From assembly GCA_013407085.1 (NCBI GenBank), contig JACCGJ010003176.1, positions 45,367 to 109,366 on the forward strand: 64,000 nucleotides of DNA, written 5' to 3'. Shown here in pieces: positions 34,901 to 42,574 of the stretch. This stretch comes from Atriophallophorus winterbourni (taxonomy: Eukaryota > Platyhelminthes > Trematoda > Plagiorchiida > Microphallidae). A program made the position numbers and the translations under genes. Within the stretch, counting starts at the first letter, position 1; every line of letters starts with the position of its first letter. The notes below the pieces were generated by a model, which was given only the letters and a program-made list of their open reading frames with translations, did not search any database and had not been told where the DNA came from.

Positions 34901-35375
34901 TTATTGAAATGCAGCGGTGTGTCATGCCCAAGTTTGGCAGAACAATTGTAACACATTGGACGGCCTGCGCAAAAGCTCTGTAATTGACGTCCTATGAAAG
35001 TGAACGTAGTAAAGAAAAGAAGGCATACGCAATCCATGGATTTCAATGTCTTTCCCTTCAACAATAGACCTCAAACGATTGAGCATACTGTATCGTTAAA
35101 ACAAAAAAATAAGTAACGTACTCGGTCAATGACCGGTTCTCATCAATCAACCTGTTCAATTCACTGTCGTGTCCTAAAAATGAAGGTGGTAAAAGAGTTA
35201 CCTTTGTTAGCTTGATCGAAGCGATCCTTGATACCTATACAGTGAATTATGCAAATATTTTTGAAAGCTTACTTGAAATGACCGACGAAAATTCTGTCCA
35301 GATTAGTTGACGTGCATCGAATAAAGACGAAATCACGAAAGATTCTAGTTCATGAGACCGTTCCATTGAATCCAT
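25692..35375 (-). CDS. RBBP8: CtIP/RBBP8/Sae2-like DNA end-resection protein, 11 exons
   Basis: Eleven exons joined by GT-AG introns with matching phases give a protein of about 553 residues. The N-terminus (residues 20-100) is a coiled coil with LIWTEF and ELNRLIDENRSLTEDMLNRL, ending in FCAGRPMCYNC. This is the layout of the CtIP oligomerisation region, which also ends at a Cys pair. The last exon has CSRHRVTAAPPPSTPKGFWD and RRRRPLNFPQCERSPTSKEK, matching the SRHR...PP.TP..FW signature of the Sae2/CtIP C-terminal domain. The TP corresponds to the CDK site needed for resection in human CtIP. The family works with MRE11-RAD50-NBS1 to start homologous recombination in the nucleus. The middle (exons 5-10) is low-complexity and poorly conserved, as in other CtIP proteins. 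The usual Cys pair just before SRHR is not found. The protein is shorter than human CtIP (897 aa). The model is manual; exon 10's acceptor is uncertain. Confidence 0.78.
26610..26675 (+). repeat. Decayed SINE-like repeat fragment in intron 10
   Basis: Resembles the family core (gctgagatact, aagttgccc, gtctaga). Identity is weak, so this is tentative. Confidence 0.35.
26952..27111 (-). CDS. RBBP8: CtIP-like gene, exon 10
   Basis: Proline-rich linker (KTLVPGDAEKHLPSVGGSPS). Two acceptors are possible: CTGACAG at 27112, used here for phase, or the stronger TTTATTCAG giving a start at 27124. Donor AAG|GTAATT, phase 0. Confidence 0.6.
27544..27615 (-). CDS. RBBP8: CtIP-like gene, exon 9 (72 nt)
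   Basis: Acceptor GTGAAATAG, donor GTTAGT. Codes ALKKNPDADSVSDSGSGAHL. The phases fit exon 8 and the shorter form of exon 10. A donor inside it (CAG|GTGCTC) would instead fit the longer form of exon 10. Confidence 0.55.
28200..28440 (+). pseudogene. RTE-like C-terminal remnant in intron 8
   Basis: Contains blocks also present at 38.27-38.73 kb, such as aatctgcaacgatctcg here versus aatctgcgacgatctcg there. The better copy reads KICDDLAFDQRAWAGVI, which suggests the tail of an RTE-like protein. No domain can be read from this copy alone. Confidence 0.35.
28517..28852 (-). CDS. RBBP8: CtIP-like gene, exon 8
   Basis: Acceptor CAACTTCTTAG. Codes a Ser/Thr-rich stretch, then a basic helix-forming segment (RNQRQRALEQQRREARHRQK). 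The donor is taken as AG|GTTACT, which gives phase 2 and joins exon 9 in frame. If it is not used, the frame stops at 28489, which could give a shorter isoform lacking the C-terminal Sae2-like domain. Confidence 0.65.
28928..29129 (-). CDS. RBBP8: CtIP-like gene, exon 7
   Basis: Acceptor CTGTTTCACAG and donor GTGAGT are both strong. Codes QASTETQVASPRFDSPDRHA and further linker. Two leading bases complete the codon from exon 6. Following intron 75 nt. Confidence 0.7.
29130..31429. other. Intron 6 of the CtIP-like gene, 3' part, unassigned
   Basis: No convincing exon was found. A minus frame of 109 codons (29538-29867) has no motif and no matching splice sites. A decayed SINE-like fragment lies near 30660-30710 and a short AC microsatellite at 31047-31060. 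Confidence 0.5.
31431..33003 (-). pseudogene. RTE1 copy 2 reverse transcriptase, fragmented
   Basis: The clearest piece is 32182-31982, where MDLDYADDIALLGEDPTFIR gives an intact YADD catalytic box. The C-terminus, 31790-31431, contains CLRRIAHVRWQHHVWNSEVR and RRRLRWLRHFQRMKPERLPC, the RTE-like tail. The linker at 33003-32812 has GPKPRDLSETILEVDGSRIT. Fingers and palm are spread over several frames with stops, so no protein can be made. Confidence 0.75.
33090..34037 (-). pseudogene. RTE1 copy 2 endonuclease and linker
   Basis: Frame 34037-33645 contains RIYLRVSSDPVAGLAGVGII and IVVLANDFNARVGCMGPPER, the GDFNA-type block in which GD is replaced by ND. Frame 33635-33090 continues with APLDHIAISYRWRGSVKNCR and SVDSDHALVCATINLQFGG, the SDH catalytic block. 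A frameshift near 33640 separates them. The aspartate and histidine of SDH are kept. Confidence 0.75.
34573..34774 (-). CDS. RBBP8: CtIP-like gene, exon 6
   Basis: Acceptor CTCTGTTTACAG, donor GTGAGT. Codes a linker beginning ASTSSDSLPDTAKLLPSKW with no known domain. It ends in phase 1 and pairs with exon 7 across a 5.4-kb intron that holds RTE1 copy 2. Confidence 0.7.
34813..34991 (-). CDS. RBBP8: CtIP-like gene, exon 5 (Cys pair)
   Basis: Codes RQLQSFCAGRPMCYNCSAKL and then a basic stretch ending SRKRSRRS. The CxxC that closes the N-terminal coiled coil lies here. Donor GTAAGA, following intron 38 nt, phase 0. Confidence 0.75.
35029..35087 (-). CDS. RBBP8: CtIP-like gene, exon 4
   Basis: Codes MLNRLRSIVEGKDIEIHGL, continuing the coiled coil. 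Acceptor ACGATACAG, donor GTATGC, following intron 37 nt. It ends in phase 1. Confidence 0.7.
35122..35173 (-). CDS. RBBP8: CtIP-like gene, exon 3
   Basis: Codes HDSELNRLIDENRSLT of the coiled coil. Donor GTACGT; the following intron is 34 nt. It ends in phase 2. Confidence 0.7.
35202..35234 (-). CDS. RBBP8: CtIP-like gene, exon 2 (33 nt)
   Basis: Microexon coding IKDRFDQANK. The preceding intron is 38 nt; the following one (donor GTAACT, acceptor TTTTTAG) is only 28 nt. Phases 1 and 1 match the neighbours. Confidence 0.7.
35273..35375 (-). CDS. RBBP8: CtIP-like gene, exon 1
   Basis: Starts MDSMERSHELESFVISSLFD at the ATG complementary to 35373-35375 and ends before donor GTAAGC in phase 1. 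An upstream in-frame ATG exists at 35474, but the residues before MDSM are hydrophobic and unlike the family. An extra upstream exon cannot be excluded. Confidence 0.7.
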
Positions 35376-35754
35376 CTTATAAGATATGCTAGAAATTGAA
35401 CACAATAAGGGTAAAAGGTGGGGACTACCGGAACAAAAAGCAATGAAACAAAATAGATTAGTAACAACAAACATTGGTGCTAAAATTCACGACGAAAGAT
35501 TCAAAGCTATACACACCCAGTTATTATATAAAAGGAGTTATAAATATAGTTTTCATACAGTTCAATTAAAAATGCGCGAATGACAGTGCACCTTATAAGA
35601 AAAAACCCGTTTCAAATACGCGTTACCTTTCGAGATATCCGATTGCTGGAAAGGCTTCAGTAGGCGAACAACTGGCACAAGTACCATGTTTCTGTTAATT
35701 AGACGCTGCCTTTAAGGTTGAACCTGGTTGTGCCACAAACGTCAAGTCGTGCTA
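35376..35754. other. Upstream flank of the CtIP-like gene
   Basis: Should contain the promoter and 5' UTR. I see no clear TATA box or splice-leader acceptor that can be supported. A plus-strand frame (35386-35583) is open without a recognisable motif. Confidence 0.4.
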
Positions 35755-35960
35755 AGGACAACAGTGCCGCACGGTCATAGACTGCATGTGGGCTAGGATA
35801 CTGTAAGGCTTAAACAGATATGTGAACGGAAAATATCAATGACAGTGAGACTCTAGTGTGTTTTCTCATGCAGCTCACTACCGGTGGCAGATCAATTTAG
35901 CACGGTATAGACTGCACAACACTGAAGGTCTGCATGATTGCACATCCGTACGTAACATTT
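35755..35960 (+). repeat. SINE-like dispersed repeat
   Basis: Contains gccgcacggtcatagactgc, then an interrupted gtgggctaggatactgtaag, the ctcactaccggtggc block and the end block ctgcatgattgcacatccgt. The last two are shared with the copy at 8.34-8.56 kb. Confidence 0.7.
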
Positions 35961-36305
35961 AAACTCCATTCCGATAACCTTCAATCAAATGTCTCTCGAA
36001 GCCAGCAGCATATCCAGAAATCTAATAGCAAGGACAGCACTTCAAAAACTGTTAGGAAGGTAACTTCCGAACACATATTGTGCAATAAAACCTCTCTCCA
36101 TCTTTGCAGTTTACCACAGGTGCTTTAGTACACCTTCAATACCTCCAACTTGATTTTTTTATTTTACCGAACATGAAAGCGGCAGACCACTGATCAGCCA
36201 TAAGTTTAAAATTATTCCCAATAAGGTAATGTTTCCATTTTCTCAGAGCTTCTACGATTATGTACGCTTTTTCAGCAGAGGAATGGCGACGTTCAGATGA
36301 GGTTA

Positions 36306-36526
36306 CTTTACTTTTGTGCGACTATATCCTCCTGGAAGATGAGTCGGCTTCAAAGCAGTCTTGAAAATTTGGGTACAAAGCGGCATCCCTAGCATCACTC
36401 GGCGTTTGTTCGAGTCAGCTTCTCTAGCCTTTTCACAACAAAGTACGACCTGCAAGGCAGCAGGGAGTTGACAGAAAGAAGTGGTGTGCACCAACTAACC
36501 GTCTAAGAGACTCTGCTCCACATTCT
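36306..36526. repeat. 221-bp insertion with a 10-bp target duplication
   Basis: Bounded by gatgaggtta at 36296-36305 and 36527-36536. It splits the RNase H frame of Gypsy C between CRPVALYSQPLTSSE and its continuation. It is non-coding, with no poly(A) tail and no clear terminal inverted repeats. It could be a SINE; no second copy was seen in this window. Confidence 0.7.
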
Positions 36527-36832
36527 GATGAGGTTAGTGGTTGTGAGTACAAAGCAACTGGTCTACATCTCTGATTGAGCGTGGCGGCTTTGGCTATATC
36601 AGAAGAATCAGTTTCAACTACAAGTGTTTCGCCAAATTCGAGTGTGATTATAACTGCTTTCTCCAGCTTTGACTTCAGATTTAAGAACGTTTATTGTACA
36701 TCGTCGGGAATTGTTAACTTTCGTTGCTCGAATATCATTGAAAGCTGCCGTAATTGCGCCATTTCAAGTAATCTCGTTAGGTTTTTATATGTTCGGATAG
36801 AATCTTACCACAAACGGTAACGTTATCAATAT

Positions 36833-37076
36833 GGCATGAAAGCACAAGCCTGATCCAGTTAAAGTGCCGCACAGTCAGAGACTGCACGTGGGCGATATTA
36901 CTGTCAGGTTGCCCAGGCCTAGACAGATAAGAGAAATAGAGAATAAATAATAAAGATGGTAGCGAGACTTCAGCGTATTTCAGCATGGAGCTCACTACCC
37001 ATGGCCAAGTATGTATGAAAGCACAGGCAAAGTACCGCACAGTCAGAGACTGCACGTGGGCTAAGATACTGTCAGG
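36833..37076 (+). repeat. SINE-like repeat with direct terminal repeats and a 10-bp target duplication
   Basis: Flanked by ttatcaatat at 36823-36832 and 37077-37086, inside the YIDN motif of Gypsy C. The first about 66 bp (atgaaagcaca ... ctgtcagg) recur at the other end (37015-37076), so the insertion is a unit with terminal direct repeats around a middle of about 115 bp. The middle contains the ggagctcactaccca block. Confidence 0.8.
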
Positions 37077-37970
37077 TTATCAATATAAGCATAAGTCGCC
37101 TACAAACACTCGTTTTAGATAACCGTATCGATCACCCTCTGAAAGCAGGCAACACCATTTGTTATCCTGAATGGAATACGTCTGAATTAGTAGAGATTTC
37201 CACACGCTTCAAAAGCGGCATAAGCTTTTGCCTCTTCTTTTATTGGCACTTTATGATAAGCACTCTTGAGGTCCAGCGTACTGAAATACTCATATCGTGA
37301 TATATTCTCAATTATTCTATCGATTCTTAGTAGAGAGTAAGCGTCAAGATAGGTGAATCGGTTAATTGTACGGCTATAATCAGTAACCATCCGAATCTCG
37401 TTAGTTGTAATCACGATTTGTGACCGCCACGGCTCAATAATATTTTCATTTAACAGTCGCTGGACTTTTAGACGGATATACTATTCATCGTTTTGAATAT
37501 CGCATGGATTTGGTTGCAATTGGATGGCACTTTGCAGGTTTTTTTAACAAAGGTGGGGTCGACATTACCTGCATTGAGAGAGCACAGCGAAAATGTCGAC
37601 TTTTGACTTGAGAATGGAATCACAACTCCTTCATTGAGAAGTGGAAATTCGTGTTCAAGTAGAAACGACTGAACATAGATTAGGTAATACCGAAAGCTTG
37701 ACCTTAGGGTAGTTATTATTATTATGAATGATCGAAACAAGTGTCCATCACTAGTGCTGGTTAGGCATATAAAAGCCATTGTGATTTGTTTTTGCGACAC
37801 ATTAATGGGCCACTTATGCTTCTGAACAATGACCCTGGAGATATAACTTCCGGAGCTTCCGGTGTCGATAAGTTGGTGCAGTGTAACTGCATTAACAAAA
37901 AGTTGTGTGACTGCTTTAGATAATGACTGTCGCGTTGCAGCAATAGTGACAACTGACAGAGAATTATCTA

Positions 37971-38055
37971 TAATAATAATTATAATAATAATGTATATTC
38001 TTGGATAAACCAAGTCATGCAATGCATGATGATGGCCGTAGCTGGTTTCTGTTGG
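37971..38055 (-). repeat. X-family 3' end fragment
   Basis: The minus strand reads gcatgacttggtttatccaagaatatac followed by an ATT-rich tail at about 37970-37992. It matches the 3' ends of X1 and X2. Only the last about 80 bp are kept, so this is a strongly 5'-truncated copy lying at the edge of Gypsy C. Confidence 0.65.
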
Positions 38056-38269
38056 AAAGATCGACACGCTTTGGAAGTGACCTTTCTTCCTACACTATTT
38101 GCATAGAGCATATCTTGTTGGAAATAAAAAGATAGTACAACGAAAACGGGTATAACGATATGCGACAGTATTCGGGTTGGGATACTGCAAGGTCGCCCAT
38201 GCCTAGAAAGGAGAACAATTATGTTTCTCGACCAAAACATTTGTCTAAAGATCCTTACCCACAAGGCAG
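38056..38269. other. Unassigned spacer with a weak SINE-like match
   Basis: Near 38178-38215 the words gggatactgcaaggtcgccc and atgcctaga resemble the SINE-like core. Nothing else was recognised. Confidence 0.35.
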
Positions 38270-38735
38270 TAAACTGAGACCGAGTTTGTCTGACCTCTAT
38301 CGATCAACCTTCCTGGTATGAGTAACTCTGCTTTGTTCAAAGGACACAAACCAGTATAGCTCGATGGGCCATGGAGGTACACAAACCGTCGCCACACGTT
38401 AAGGTCGAGTCTCAGCGCAACGGACTACGTCGAAGTTTACAGCGGTTTGGCTGCGTCCTTCAGAAAACAGATTCAGCGCTTACGAAACTCGTCCTCGACC
38501 CAAAACCCATTTGCACCTGGCGTCGGCAACAGGGCGGTCGATTGTGAAGGAGGATGTAGACCCCCTGGGACTGAGCACCGTCTACGGCGGTCGCAATTGG
38601 GAATGACTGGATAAAAATCTGCGACGATCTCGCCTTCGATCAACGCGCGTGGGCTGGCGTGATTTGAGACATCAATAAACCCGTGGAGCCAGCCTCACAA
38701 AAGTAAGTAGTGTCACTTGGCCAGTTTTAAAGGCG
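38270..38735 (+). pseudogene. RTE-like C-terminal remnant
   Basis: Near 38600-38690 the plus strand reads WIKICDDLAFDQRAWAGVI and then a stop. This resembles the tail of RTE-type proteins. Upstream frames are broken. The same stretch occurs in more decayed form at 28.2-28.44 kb. The assignment is tentative. Confidence 0.4.
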
Positions 38736-39039
38736 AAAAAGCTCGCTTTTAGCGTTTTGTGGAGCAGCTGCACATTGATCAGTTTATTTAAAGCCCACTG
38801 AAACCTCGAAGTATATCATCTTACGACTTTAGGAAAGAGATAGCTTTTAGTAAAGTTAACTGGTAGATTCCATGTAGCAGACCACTTGATGGGGCCGTTT
38901 CAAGGCCTCCTTCGTCTGTATAGACGGCAGAGGGTTGCCCCGTGTAAGCTGCATCACATTGTGTTCGCTGACATGGTCCAGTCGTTGACATGATCGCCAT
39001 TCAGATGAACGGCTTTCACTTAACAGTGGATTGCCTTTC

Positions 39040-39245
39040 TAAGACACCCAGCAATCATTTGCCAAGTGCATGTTTTAACTGCTCTTCCGTAGTTGCAGCA
39101 AAGACTGTTCCCGGAATGGCATTCCATTAGTTCATAATCCTGGTCGATAAAGTGCACTTCACAGCAAACCGTTGAGTTCGCTTCTGAAGCTCCATATCAT
39201 GACCTCGCGTTATGGCATTCGTGGCTTGAAATATTTCGACAGTGA
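39040..39245 (-). pseudogene. Non-LTR reverse transcriptase C-terminal fragment
   Basis: The minus strand reads HDMELQKRTQRFAVKCTLST then, after RIMN and a stop, WNAIPGTVFAATTEEQLKHA. This is the usual last block of CR1/R-type RTs. Only about 65 codons are recognisable. Confidence 0.6.
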
Positions 39246-39869
39246 ATTACCATATTATCTGTAACATTATATTTACATTTTTATCGATTTTTGTTGTACT
39301 GCACATACATTAACGTTCTCAATTAAAAGCAATTAATGAACTATTATAGACTAAATAGTATCAGTATCACAGGGCGATAGTCGACCAAGTCGAAACGAGT
39401 GCCCAGATTCGTTCGGATGTGCTTGAAAACACCCGCCACTACCAGGATTGATTTATAAGTAACACAGGCGTGTGTAACTGTGAACGGAAGAGGTCTCATC
39501 ACCGAAATGTGAGAAAGTTAATGCATGTTGCATGTCCAATCGAATGAATAAGATTATTTTGTAGTATATCACCGAATATTTAAGAAACCAGATAAAAACG
39601 GAGCACGCAAGATAGCGTAAATTGAACAAGCGGTGACAAATGGGTTCAAACAATACGGACGAACATAAATATATAGTAAGACTGAGTTATAAGGTCATTA
39701 AAATTTAAGCCCGCATTTTTTCCAAACATAATTTTTACTGATGCGTAATAACAAATAACCGGTATAAAATTATTGCAAAATCAAAATATTAAATAAACGT
39801 TAAGCTAACTCAAACATCTGTTCAGCGTGCAAATTTGAGTCGTTGACACGTTCCATTACCTTGGTTCAG
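39246..39869. other. No recognised gene
   Basis: AT-rich spacer. A minus frame at 39453-39653 has no motif. Confidence 0.5.
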
Positions 39870-41880
39870 TTATAGTATGTGTGAGAAGGCATCGAAAGCC
39901 ACCCTGGTGGTCTCCTCGAGTCCGTAGGTCTACCCGTAAACGGGATCGTCTATGGCGGCAATATAAGCTATCCCTTACTTATGGTTCTTGGGCCCGCTAA
40001 AAAACCGTTCGGAATGCCTGTGTTAAATTACAACGTGTGCTCAAACAGGATTTTGAGTTATCCCTAGCTAGGAATGCTAAATCCAACCCGAAAAGGTTTT
40101 ATAGCTACGCACAGTCAAAAGGAAAAACTAGGGAAAACATAGGGGATTTGAAACTGGAGGACGGAAAAGTTGCCGATACCGACCTGTCTAAGGCGACTGC
40201 CTTCTCAGAGTTTTTCAGTAGCGTTCAACGACGGGATAATTTTTCAAACGCACCGTCAGGTCTGCTCAACCTGACACCTGGTGTCCATGTATTAGATGAG
40301 TTGTCCTTCAATGAGGCTGAGGTGTTTGACGCACTTATCCATGTTCGGGTCAACAAATCTGAGGGACCGGACGGCATCTACTCAATTATGCTTAAAATTC
40401 TTGCCTCAGTGCTTGCCGAACCGTTTTGCCAGCTCTTTAATTCATGCCCGCAACGAGGAGTTGTTCCCAGTAAGTTGAGGGAAGCCATAGTCATGCCAAT
40501 ACCCAGGGGTGGTTGCAGGTCAACTGTTGGTAACTATAGACCGGTCATTCTGACCAGCACCGTCTCTAAAGTAATGGAATAACTGCTGCATGATAAAATC
40601 TGTAAGCATCTTTGTCGGCATTCTCTGTTGAGTGTAACTCAGCATGGATTTCTTGAGGGTAGATCCTGCCTGACTAACCTCCTTAGCTTTCTCAATACCG
40701 CTAACAAAAGGATGGATGAAGGGAAGCCTGTCGAAGCCCTCTACCTAGACTTCAGCAAGGCTTTCGATTCCGTAAATCACCGCCTTCTAGAGATTAAGCT
40801 TGCAGCCAAAGGCATACGGGGTAGTCTACTTGCTTGGATAAAGGCCTTCCTTACAGGTAGGACATTCCGAGTGAGAGTAGGATCTACGCTGTCGAATCAA
40901 ACCGACGTGATCAGTGGTGTACCCCAAGGTTCGGTACTTGGCCCTCTTCTATTCCTGATTTTCATCGATGACTTGTCCTCTGAATTGAAGTGCCCATGCT
41001 TCATTTTCGCGGATGATGTGAAATTCATCGGATCAACGGATGAAGATACCTTGATGCACGACCTTGAGCGGGTCATAAACTGGTCATACCAGTGGGATCT
41101 CCCACTGAACTTAAATAAGAGCCAACTCTTGTCAACACTGGTTGATAAGATTTCGGTCCAGGTGGCGGGGAATTCCCTCAGTGTTAACGCCACACAGTGT
41201 GTTAAGGATTTGGGTGTACTGGTTAGGGCTGACTTCAAATGGGAGGACCAATGTGCCGCTGCGGCTCAGCGTGCACGCAAGGTACTTTTTCGGCTGAAAT
41301 CAGTGCTATCGAGCAGAAGACCCGATGTATTCCTGCCACTGTACAAGGCATTAGTCCGGCCGCATCTTGAATACTGTGTTCAGGCGTGGTGTCCTCACTA
41401 CAAAAAGGACATCCTTCGACTTGAAAGCGTACAGCGCCTCGCAACTCGCATGATTGAAGGTCAGCGAGGGAAACCGTACGCTGTGCGCTTAATGTCTCTC
41501 GATCTTTTCTCCCTTAGTCGCCGTCGTTTAGGAGGTGACTTAATAGAAACCTTTAGGATCTTGAAGGGGTTGAGTGGCGTGCAAATGAACGACTTCCTTA
41601 CCTTAGGCCCCGAGCTGGGCACCCGGGGCCACTCACTTAAAATTGCTCAGAAACGATGTCGGCTAGATTCGAGGAAACACTTTTTCAGTCTTAGGGTTGT
41701 TAACTTCTAGAACATTCTTCCAGAAGAACTTATATCCTGCAGTACCGTGTCTAGTTTTGAGCAGGGTTTGGACCGCAACTAGGGTAAGTTTTTAGTGAAT
41801 ACTCTTCTTAATTGCTATACAAGCTTAAGTTTTTCATCTTTTAGCGTTATCCCGTAAATAAAGTCAGGGCTAGAGTTCTC
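39870..41880 (+). mobile_element. CR1-D: CR1-like element, 5'-truncated, well preserved
   Basis: Covers the end of the linker, the full RT, and a short 3' UTR that ends near 41880 with an aataaa at about 41858. The endonuclease is missing. Only about three disabling changes are visible in roughly 600 codons, which makes it the least decayed non-LTR RT in the window. Confidence 0.8.
40037..41795 (+). pseudogene. CR1-D reverse transcriptase, two or three premature stops
   Basis: Frame 40037-40582 reads FYSYAQSKGKTRENIGDLKL, NKSEGPDGIYSIMLKILA and NYRPVILTSTVSKVME, then a TAA. The same protein continues at 40628-41710 with QHGFLEGRSCLTNLLSF, YLDFSKAFDSVNHRLLEIKL, GVPQGSVLGPLLFLIFIDDL and the intact catalytic box CFIFADDVKFIGS. 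The thumb VRPHLEYCVQAWCPHYKKDI follows. It stops at 41708 inside the usual WN.LP block, which can still be read as NILPEELISCSTVSSFEQGL. All catalytic aspartates are present. Confidence 0.88.
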
Positions 41881-41914
41881 TGTGTTTTTATTTTATTATA
41901 TACAATGCTACTTC

Positions 41915-42407
41915 AGCTGACCTCTCACCGTGCTGGTGAAGAGAAACTGCTTTTTCCTTTTCCAGCATCGGCTATAACGCGGTGCTTCCAAGTTCAACCC
42001 GGATAATCTCTTGGCTTCGCGATCGGCGAAGATTTCAAATTGACAAAAAGAATAAACGTTTTGGCAGTGGTGGGTGCTTCTCTGCAGCTTTCCACCGAAA
42101 GAAATTCTGAACGCTCGATTGGCTTGTTAGCCACATACAGTCCTGTGCAAACTGAACTGAACTGAACATTGTATATAATATTTCATTCATAATTCATATT
42201 TCATCAAGTTCAACTTCAAGTTTACATTGCACAGGGCTAATGATGGCTAAAGCCAATCACGCGCCAAGATTTCCTTCGACGGTATGCGATTAAGCACCCG
42301 GCACTCCAATATCGAGTATAAAGGTCGTACTTTTCACACGTTCTTGTTTCCGAATATCTGGAAAGTAAGGTAGGGTTTCTCTTCACCAGCACGGTGAAAG
42401 ATCAGCT
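41915..42407. mobile_element. MITE-like element with 33-bp terminal inverted repeats
   Basis: The left end 41915-41947 (agctgacctctcaccgtgct, continuing ggtgaagagaaac) is the reverse complement of the right end 42375-42407 with two mismatches. The interior is non-coding, and further inverted similarity extends inward, so the element can fold back on itself. The terminal repeat contains a hairpin word that also occurs in the 3' UTRs of X1 and X2. No transposase is present and no clear target duplication was found. Confidence 0.75.
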
Positions 42408-42470
42408 ATTCAGAAAACAATGCAATAATATGCGTGAACAATGTATGGTGTATGGAATCACTAGCCTAGT
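42408..42470. other. Short spacer
   Basis: Unassigned sequence between the MITE-like element and a SINE-like fragment. Confidence 0.4.
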
Positions 42471-42542
42471 CTAGGCAAAGTGAAACACAGTCATAGTCTA
42501 ATTTGCTGTCAGGTTGCCCAGGCCTAGACAGATATGATAAAA
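42471..42542 (+). repeat. SINE-like repeat fragment
   Basis: Contains aaacacagtcatagtct, then ctgtcaggttgcccaggcct and agacagatatga. It is partial and directly abuts the 3' end of the CR1-Y element. Confidence 0.7.
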
Positions 42543-42574
42543 ATGTAAAAATACGTTTTTTGTTTTTTTAAAGA

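Larger units (their letters stand above)
36125..37970 (-). pseudogene. Gypsy C: protease, reverse transcriptase and RNase H fragment
   Basis: Minus strand, from high to low coordinates: a retropepsin block LHQLIDTGSSGSYISRVIVQ (about 37.85 kb), then RMVTDYSRTINRFTYLDAYS, and DLKSAYHKVPIKEEAKAYAA (about 37.25 kb). Next comes YIDN, interrupted by a repeat and resumed as HIDNVTVCGKILSEHIKT at about 36.8 kb. Finally RNase H reads LVVETDSSDIAKAATLNQRC (about 36.6 kb) and, after another insertion, RRHSSAEKAYIIVEALRKWK (about 36.26 kb). It is a different family from Gypsy A and B. LTRs, gag and integrase were not found, so this is a relic. Confidence 0.8.

Noticed and set aside
34711..35064. 117-codon minus-strand ORF as a gene of its own
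   Set aside because: It spans an intron of 38 nt and reads past splice sites. Only 34813-34991 is coding in the gene model.
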